DNA of 10,849 nt. It comes from Halonatronomonas sp964558325. GTDB taxonomy: Bacteria; Bacillota; Halanaerobiia; Halanaerobiales; Halarsenatibacteraceae. The DNA lies in the NCBI GenBank assembly GCA_964558325.1, contig CAZLCX010000055.1, forward strand, positions 1 to 10,849, written 5' to 3'. The notes below the pieces were generated by a model. It saw only the letters and a list, made by a program, of their open reading frames with translations. It had not been told where the DNA came from and did no database searches. Shown here in pieces: positions 6,152 to 10,849 of this stretch. Position 1 is the first letter of the stretch, and each line of letters begins with the position of its first letter. A program made the translations under genes and the position numbers.

Positions 6152-8794
6152 TTGCTTGGAAAAAATTATGTAAAAATAATAATTAGTATAATGTTTTTAT
6201 CAGTACTGGTAGTAATTGCCCCGATAACTTTAGCAGCTGAAAACACAGTGGTATCAGATAATTTTAGTTCCAGCCAAATTTCAGATTCAGACGCAGTCAG
6301 TTGGACTCATACAGTTGGACAGGGAAGCAGTCGGATGCTGGTAGTTGGGGTTGGTATTAAGGCTGAAAGTACTGTGGAGATGAATATCAAATCAGTTAAA
6401 TTTGGGGATAAAGATATGATATATCTAAATAATTCCTCAGTTAGTAGTGGAACTAAAGGTAAATTCAATAAGACTATGCTGTATTATTTACCTAATCCTG
6501 ATTCGAAAAGTTCGAAAATTACTATTAAGACGCTGGATAAATGCTCAGAAATCTCGGCAGAAGCAGTTTCCCTTTTTAATGTGTATCAGGGAGTTCCAGA
6601 AGCAGCTGCTACAAATACAACTAATAATAATTATGCAGATGAGATCAGCACAAATATAAAAACATTAACAGAAAACGCGCATATAGTGAGCTCAGTTATC
6701 AATTCTGTAGATCCAGTTAGCCTTAGCACAACAGAAATTGAAAAATCAGGACAAAATTCAGTCAGCTGGTCAACATCCAAGGTAGGCAAAATAGCTATAT
6801 CTTCCGCAGCTTTTGCTCCTGTCACTAATAAGCCTGAGGTATCTATTGCCTATGATTTTAATTCAACTCAGCAGTCTTTTGCAGTGACTAAATTGGAAAG
6901 AACATTACTGGAATCACAATACCTTCCTGTCAAGGTAGACGTATCAGAATCAACCGGACATGAGGATATTATAGTAAAAATTTCATCAGATGAATCAATT
7001 CAGTCGGAAGGATTTAAAATCTCCGAAAGAGATGGAAGACATATAATCAAAGCAGTTGATGAATCAGGTGCCATGTATGGATTACTTGAAATTTCGGATC
7101 AAATACTGCTCAATGGTCTAGATAAAGTGGAGGAGAAACAGGTAAATCCTAAGTTTGCCTTTCGTGCCATTAAGGTCAATACTCCCTGGTCATCCTACAG
7201 ATATGATGAGTCGCTGGATCAGCATTTTGAAACTATGAGAGACACAGCTTACTGGGAAAGCTGGCTGGATATGATGGCGGATAACAGATATAACAAATTA
7301 ACACTGTGGAATATGCATCCCTTTCCTTATTTGATCCGTTCCAAAAATTTTCCCAAAGCGACTCCGTTTACAGATACGGAACTTGCACAGTGGAGATTTT
7401 TATATAAAAACATATTTAGAATGGCCAAGGAACGTGGGATTGAAGTCTATCTTGTAAACTGGAATATTTTTGTATCTGAGGAATTCAAGAAAAATTATGA
7501 TACGGATGCGCGGACTGATATGATGGGTTATAATGGAGAGGCATATACTACAACTCAGATTGAAAAATATACAAAGGAATCAGTTACTCAGGTCCTGAAT
7601 GAATATCCTAATTTAACAGGTCTTGGTTTGACTCTTGGTGAAAATATGGGAGGAATGACACCTGAACAGCGTGAAAAGTGGGCATTAAATACAATAGTGG
7701 CTGGAATGAAGGAAGCATCAAGACCAGCAAAGTTAATTCACAGAATGCCACTCTCAGCCGGTGAAGAAAGTGACGCCATTGCCAATGATGTCTCAACTGA
7801 GCTTATAACAAGAGAAGCGCTGGAATCTATAACTGACATCAGTTTACCAATAGANNNNNNNNNNNNNNNNNNNNNNNNNNNNNNNNNNNNNNNNNNNNNN
7901 NNNNNNNNNNNNNNNNNNNNNNNNNNNNNNNNNNNNNNNNNNNNNNNNNNNNNNATAGACAAACAGAATTCTTCCAGCAACTGGACCAATTATGGATTCC
8001 AGCGGCAGTGGATGTATTACATGACCTGGGGGAGACTGCTTTATAATCCAGAAACATCAGATAGCATATTTGAAGCAGCCTTTAATCAGCGTTACGGAAA
8101 TAATGTTGGAACTAAACTGTTAAAGGCATATAAGCTTGCAGGTGATTTTCCACATTTATTTGGAGCCTATACTAAGACAACTTTTGATTTCACCTCTTAT
8201 TCGGAAGGTTTTTTAACTCCAGTACCATTAGGTAGGGAAGTTTCTGACCAGAGAATGTCTCCTTTCTATTCGCTTGAGCAATTAATGAAATATCCTGTTA
8301 CGGATCCTGATTATTTATCTATTAAAGATTATGCCAGTTATATGAGTGATGACAAGTCAGTTCCAGCTGAGAAAATCAATCCTCTACAATTAGCAGATAC
8401 ACTTGATCAAAACGCAGAGGAAGCATTGAAGGCCGTTAAAGGCCTAAGTAGTTCTAATCCGGAGTTCCAGCAGGAGTTAAAAGATATTCAGGCCTGGAGC
8501 TATTTGAGCCAGTATTTTGCAGATAAGTTAAGAGCAGGTGTAGAATTGGTAAAATATGATGCTGGTCATACTTCAAATAAGGACCAAGCTCTGATATATA
8601 TTGAATCAGCTAAATCTCACTGGGAAAATATAATATCTGTTACTGAAAATAGATATAAAGCAATAAGATTGACCCATCTAAACTGGGGACCTATGCAATC
8701 AACAATACCAAGATATGCTTTATATAATAATTTCTCATGGAAAGAATTTTTAGCTGAAGTTGAGTGGGATATTGACTTTGTAGAAGAATATTAA
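6152..8794 (+). CDS. Secreted alpha-glucuronidase-like glycosidase of unassigned family (internal gap)
   Basis: Residues 1-28 or 29 form a Sec signal peptide: Lys4 and Lys8, a hydrophobic stretch, then PITLAAE. No LPxTG or lipobox is visible, so the product is probably exported. Residues about 30-223 form a beta-rich domain with W-T-H-T-V-G-Q-G-S-S-R-M-L-V-V-G-V, a pattern I associate with non-catalytic modules of exported enzymes. Residues about 228-333 resemble the zincin-like N-terminal domain of GH20/GH67-type enzymes (AMYGLLEISDQI). From FRAIKVNTPW (about 336) a TIM-barrel-like region follows, with LTLWNMHPFPYLIR, ERGIEVYLVNWNIF and GLGLTLGENMGG, where Glu497 is a candidate catalytic acid. 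The tail after the gap is helical. I do not know a biochemically defined family, and alpha-glucuronidase-like is a tentative label. The N-run removes part of the barrel, and homologues as I recall them have substantially more residues there. Its place directly behind uidA suggests extracellular attack on a uronic-acid-containing glycan. Confidence 0.72.
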   Translation: MLGKNYVKIIISIMFLSVLVVIAPITLAAENTVVSDNFSSSQISDSDAVSWTHTVGQGSSRMLVVGVGIKAESTVEMNIKSVKFGDKDMIYLNNSSVSSGTKGKFNKTMLYYLPNPDSKSSKITIKTLDKCSEISAEAVSLFNVYQGVPEAAATNTTNNNYADEISTNIKTLTENAHIVSSVINSVDPVSLSTTEIEKSGQNSVSWSTSKVGKIAISSAAFAPVTNKPEVSIAYDFNSTQQSFAVTKLERTLLESQYLPVKVDVSESTGHEDIIVKISSDESIQSEGFKISERDGRHIIKAVDESGAMYGLLEISDQILLNGLDKVEEKQVNPKFAFRAIKVNTPWSSYRYDESLDQHFETMRDTAYWESWLDMMADNRYNKLTLWNMHPFPYLIRSKNFPKATPFTDTELAQWRFLYKNIFRMAKERGIEVYLVNWNIFVSEEFKKNYDTDARTDMMGYNGEAYTTTQIEKYTKESVTQVLNEYPNLTGLGLTLGENMGGMTPEQREKWALNTIVAGMKEASRPAKLIHRMPLSAGEESDAIANDVSTELITREALESITDISLPIXXXXXXXXXXXXXXXXXXXXXXXXXXXXXXXXXXIDKQNSSSNWTNYGFQRQWMYYMTWGRLLYNPETSDSIFEAAFNQRYGNNVGTKLLKAYKLAGDFPHLFGAYTKTTFDFTSYSEGFLTPVPLGREVSDQRMSPFYSLEQLMKYPVTDPDYLSIKDYASYMSDDKSVPAEKINPLQLADTLDQNAEEALKAVKGLSSSNPEFQQELKDIQAWSYLSQYFADKLRAGVELVKYDAGHTSNKDQALIYIESAKSHWENIISVTENRYKAIRLTHLNWGPMQSTIPRYALYNNFSWKEFLAEVEWDIDFVEEY
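7855..7954. other. Assembly gap of 100 N inside the secreted glycosidase gene
   Basis: Exactly 100 unknown bases, the usual placeholder for a gap of unknown size. The reading frame stays open across it, but because the length is arbitrary this says nothing about intactness. The flanks share the 5-mer ATAGA: the left side ends with it and the right side begins with it. Confidence 0.95.
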
Positions 8795-8803
8795 TATATA
8801 TGT

Positions 8804-8835
8804 ACCCGGTACAAAACGGCCGTTTTGTACCGGGT
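8804..8835. repeat. 32-bp perfect palindrome between convergent genes
   Basis: The half-site ACCCGGTACAAAACGG is followed immediately by its exact reverse complement, with no spacer. It lies 9 bases after the secreted-protein stop and 21 bases from the stop of the convergent oxidoreductase gene, so a bidirectional transcript-end hairpin is the likely role. Unlike a textbook intrinsic terminator, the plus-strand stem is followed by TAAAAAAA and the minus-strand stem by ACATATATA, so neither direction has a U-tract. Its G/C content is high for this window. A protein-binding palindrome or a dispersed genomic repeat are alternatives. Confidence 0.85.
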
Positions 8836-8856
8836 TAAAAAAATGAATCTATTCAA

Positions 8857-9707
8857 TTATTCAAAACTTTCAATAGCTTTCCGGGCCCAGTTTGAGTCAT
8901 TTAAGATAGCCCGACCTACTCCTATCAGGTCTGCTTTTTCTTCAGCAAGTAATTTTTCTGCAGCTTCAACCTCGGTTATTCCTCCTGTTAAAATGACCGG
9001 AATAGACACAGCATTCTTAATTGGCTCTGTGAGTTCAGAAAAATACCCCTGACCCTCAAGAACTTTTGTACTATAACCGCATAAACCGCCGGAAATATCA
9101 AGAATATCTACTCCAGCTTCTTNNNNNNNNNNNNNNNNNNNNNNNNNNNNNNNNNNNNNNNNNNNNNNNNNNNNNNNNNNNNNNNNNNNNNNNNNNNNNN
9201 NNNNNNNNNNNNNNNNNNNNNNCCAGCTTCTTTTACCCGCCGGGCAGCATTTTTAAAGTCATCAATAACTTTTTGGATTTCTTTCTGGCTGAGTTTTTTA
9301 GGAACTGCTTCACCATTTGGATGAACTACTGCTGAGGGTGCAGCAATTTCCTTTCCGGTAATATCACTGCTGGCAGCACTACCGGCATGATTAATCTGCA
9401 TTACTGCTTTTGAGTTATTTTGCTGGATAGTACTGGCAAGTTTTTTTAAACCTTCTAATTTGTCATCATCTGCTGCAGATAACTGGCCTTCACTTGCCTT
9501 TCCCTGTTGGGAAATAAAGCTGTGTTCTATAATGACCAGTGAGATATATCCCCCTTGAGTTTTTTCTTCATAATAATCTAATAATTCCTGTTTCACCTCT
9601 CCCTTTTCATCTGACTTTGCAGTCGCCATTGGAGGTAAAACCAGTCGGTTTTTTAATGATAATTTATCATTTTCTAAAGCCTGAGTTAAGTAGGACAGTT
9701 TGATCAC
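8857..9707 (-). CDS. Old Yellow Enzyme family NADH:flavin oxidoreductase (internal gap)
   Basis: The N-terminal part reads LKNRLVLPPMATAKS, the standard first strand of FMN-dependent Old Yellow Enzyme barrels. MQINHAGSAA matches the conserved (L/M)-Q-(L/I)-x-H-A-G strand, and FKNAARRVKEAG leads into the gap. After the gap the protein resumes in EAGVDILDISGG and ends with IPVILTGGIT, ADLIGVGRAIL and a TAA at 8857-8859. Known relatives reduce activated C=C bonds with NAD(P)H through FMN. Here 161 residues lie before the gap and 87 after it. Single-domain relatives have roughly 330-350, so about 80-100 residues are probably missing, including the region where HGAHGYL is expected. There is no iron-sulfur or FAD extension. 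The start is uncertain: the only Shine-Dalgarno-like AGGAG overlaps the GTG at 9707, while an in-frame CTG at 9698 lies 8 bases after it. It is convergent with the glucuronide cluster and divergent from the epimerase gene. Confidence 0.85.
9123..9222. other. Assembly gap of 100 N inside the oxidoreductase gene
   Basis: Exactly 100 unknown bases, again a placeholder length. As drawn, the two gene halves are in different frames across it, which only reflects the arbitrary length. The plus-strand flanks both carry CCAGCTTCTT at the gap edge. In protein terms, an EAG triplet stands on both sides. Confidence 0.95.
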
Positions 9708-9817
9708 TCCTAGTACAATATAGTTTTATTTTTCTCTAAAATTTTTTAGATGTTCTTATTTAAACCAATTTTATCAAGGTTAAATATTTTATTCAAGTAT
9801 AGCTGCGGCAGTACAGC

Positions 9818-9846
9818 TTAACTAATCCAGTCATTTCTGCTATAAT
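9818..9846 (+). promoter_or_regulatory. Extended -10 promoter of the epimerase-family gene
   Basis: A perfect TATAAT (9841-9846) is preceded by TGC, giving the extended -10 form TGnTATAAT. A weaker -35, TTAACT (9818-9823), lies 17 bp upstream. Transcription would start near 9853, leaving a leader of about 50 bases that contains AGGAGG (9889-9894). A small inverted repeat, AGCTG and CAGCT separated by 8 bases (9801-9818), abuts the -35 and could be an operator, but it is short. Confidence 0.7.
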
Positions 9847-9902
9847 TGAAGTATATTCAAAATAGAAAATCTTAAAAAAACTATCAACAGGAGGAATGCT
9901 TT

Positions 9903-10849
9903 ATGAAAACTGTAGTTATTGGAGGTAGTGGTCATATTGGTTCTTATTTAGTTCCTGATTTAGTTAAAGCTGGACATGAAGTTGTGAATATTTCTCGTGG
10001 ACAGAGTCAACCTTATGTAGAAGATCAAGCCTGGAATAGAGTTGAGCAGGTAACTTTAGATAGGGATCAGGAAGCTGATTTTGACGCTAAAATTGCAGAT
10101 ATGGATGCTGATATTGTTGTTGATTTAATTAATTTTAAGCTCGAAGATACTAAAAAAATGGTAGATGCTTTAAAGGGAACAAAATTATCACATTACTTAT
10201 TTTGCTCATCTATTTGGGCCCACGGTAGAACTGAGATTTTAGCGGCTGATCCAAATACAGTTAAAAAAGAAGCTCTGGATGATTATGGTTTAAATAAGTT
10301 TCAGAGTGAACAGTATTTAAAAGAAGAATATCGCCAGAATAATTTCCCGGCTACAATTATTATGCCCGGCCAGATTTCTGGGCCAGGCTGGTTGATTATC
10401 AGTCCTTTTGGAAATATAGACCCGGAAGTATTTGAAAAGATTGCTCGCGGTGAAAAGATATATTTACCCAATTTTGGTATGGAAACCCTGCATCATGTCC
10501 ATGCTGCTGATGTTGCCCAGATGTTTTTTAAAGCAATTACTCACAGAAATCAGTCTTTGGGAGAAAGCTTCCATGCAGTTGCCGAAGATTCCTTTACTCT
10601 TTACGGTTATGCGAAAGCGATGTATGAGTTCTTTGATCAAAAAGCAGATATTGAATTTTTAGACTGGGACAAATGGTGTGATTATATAGATGATGAAGAA
10701 CAGACAGAGCAGAGTTATTACCATCTGGCCCGAAGTGGGTTTTTCTCAATAGAAAATGCTAAAAAGTTAATTGATTATCAACCTCAGTATTCCACTCGCG
10801 AAACTGTGGAAATAAGTATTAAAAGTTATCTCGACCGGGGAGTTATTGA
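9903..10849 (+). CDS. NAD-dependent epimerase/dehydratase family protein (3' end beyond window)
   Basis: The frame is open for 315 codons and runs off the window. The final TGA letters are not in this frame. MKTVVIGGSGHIGSYL at the N terminus is the Rossmann dinucleotide-binding G-x-x-G-x-x-G motif. SSIWAHG is the usual Ser/Thr strand of extended short-chain dehydrogenases, and DYGLNKFQSE supplies the catalytic Tyr-x-x-x-Lys. PGQISGPGW and METLHHVHAADVAQ match the later conserved parts of this group. It is a soluble cytoplasmic NAD(P)-dependent enzyme, probably acting on a sugar nucleotide or sugar derivative. The sequence does not fix the substrate. Uronate dehydrogenase is tempting from context but those enzymes are shorter (about 265 residues). 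AGGAGG lies 8 bases before the ATG. The gene is divergent from the Old Yellow Enzyme gene across 195 bases. Confidence 0.85.
   Translation, partial: MKTVVIGGSGHIGSYLVPDLVKAGHEVVNISRGQSQPYVEDQAWNRVEQVTLDRDQEADFDAKIADMDADIVVDLINFKLEDTKKMVDALKGTKLSHYLFCSSIWAHGRTEILAADPNTVKKEALDDYGLNKFQSEQYLKEEYRQNNFPATIIMPGQISGPGWLIISPFGNIDPEVFEKIARGEKIYLPNFGMETLHHVHAADVAQMFFKAITHRNQSLGESFHAVAEDSFTLYGYAKAMYEFFDQKADIEFLDWDKWCDYIDDEEQTEQSYYHLARSGFFSIENAKKLIDYQPQYSTRETVEISIKSYLDRGVI

Noticed and set aside
7855..7954. Open frame through the N-run as evidence that the secreted protein is 880 residues long
   Set aside because: The 100 N length is a placeholder and the family pattern suggests that more barrel sequence is missing.
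8825..9335. Plus-strand open frames in this stretch (for example 8825-9052)
   Set aside because: They are antisense to the Old Yellow Enzyme gene, whose minus-strand frame carries recognisable motifs on both sides of the gap.
10847..10849. TGA stop closing the epimerase-family gene at the window end
   Set aside because: Codon-by-codon reading from the ATG at 9903 puts this TGA out of frame. The last full codon is ATT and the gene continues past the window.
1..10849. CRISPR array, tRNA, rRNA, insertion sequence or phage genes
   Set aside because: No regularly spaced repeats, no tRNA-like or rRNA-like segments, and no transposase, integrase or phage motifs were seen in the visible sequence.

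Overview
The window reads as a low-GC Gram-positive-type anaerobe. It is strongly A/T-rich, has strong AGGAGG-type ribosome binding sites, and uses a TTG start. A Halanaerobiales or Clostridia-like Firmicute fits the protein style, but this is an impression and not a database result. The sequence is draft: there are two runs of exactly 100 N (7855-7954 and 9123-9222). Each interrupts a conserved gene, so they look like placeholder gaps and not true lengths.

Layout. Positions 3-101 are the last codons of a GGDEF protein. It is followed, with the ribosome binding site overlapping its stop, by an 832-residue regulator (113-2611) that joins an AraC-type sensor and DNA-binding module to a GH39 beta-xylosidase-like domain whose catalytic residues are altered. 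A clear intrinsic terminator (2644-2687) closes that unit. A weak promoter candidate and a perfect 12-bp palindrome then precede a three-gene same-strand cluster. This comprises a GPH-family sugar:cation symporter (2810-4207), a UidA-type GH2 beta-glucuronidase with the full active site and glucuronide-specific Asn-x-Lys motif (4283-6100), and a secreted 880-codon protein (6152-8794) with a zincin-like/TIM-barrel layout resembling alpha-glucuronidase-like proteins. A 32-bp perfect palindrome separates this cluster from a convergent Old Yellow Enzyme family oxidoreductase (8857-9707, minus strand). Divergent from that, under a good extended -10 promoter, is an NAD-dependent epimerase/dehydratase family gene (9903 to the window end, still open).

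How the genes may work together (inference). The secreted enzyme would trim or release uronic-acid-bearing oligosaccharides outside the cell. The symporter would import the glucuronides and the cytoplasmic beta-glucuronidase would split them into glucuronate and aglycone. The AraC-GH39 protein looks like a local sensor in which a former glycosidase has become a ligand-binding domain. The two oxidoreductases could act on aglycones or sugar acids, but nothing in the sequence fixes their substrates.
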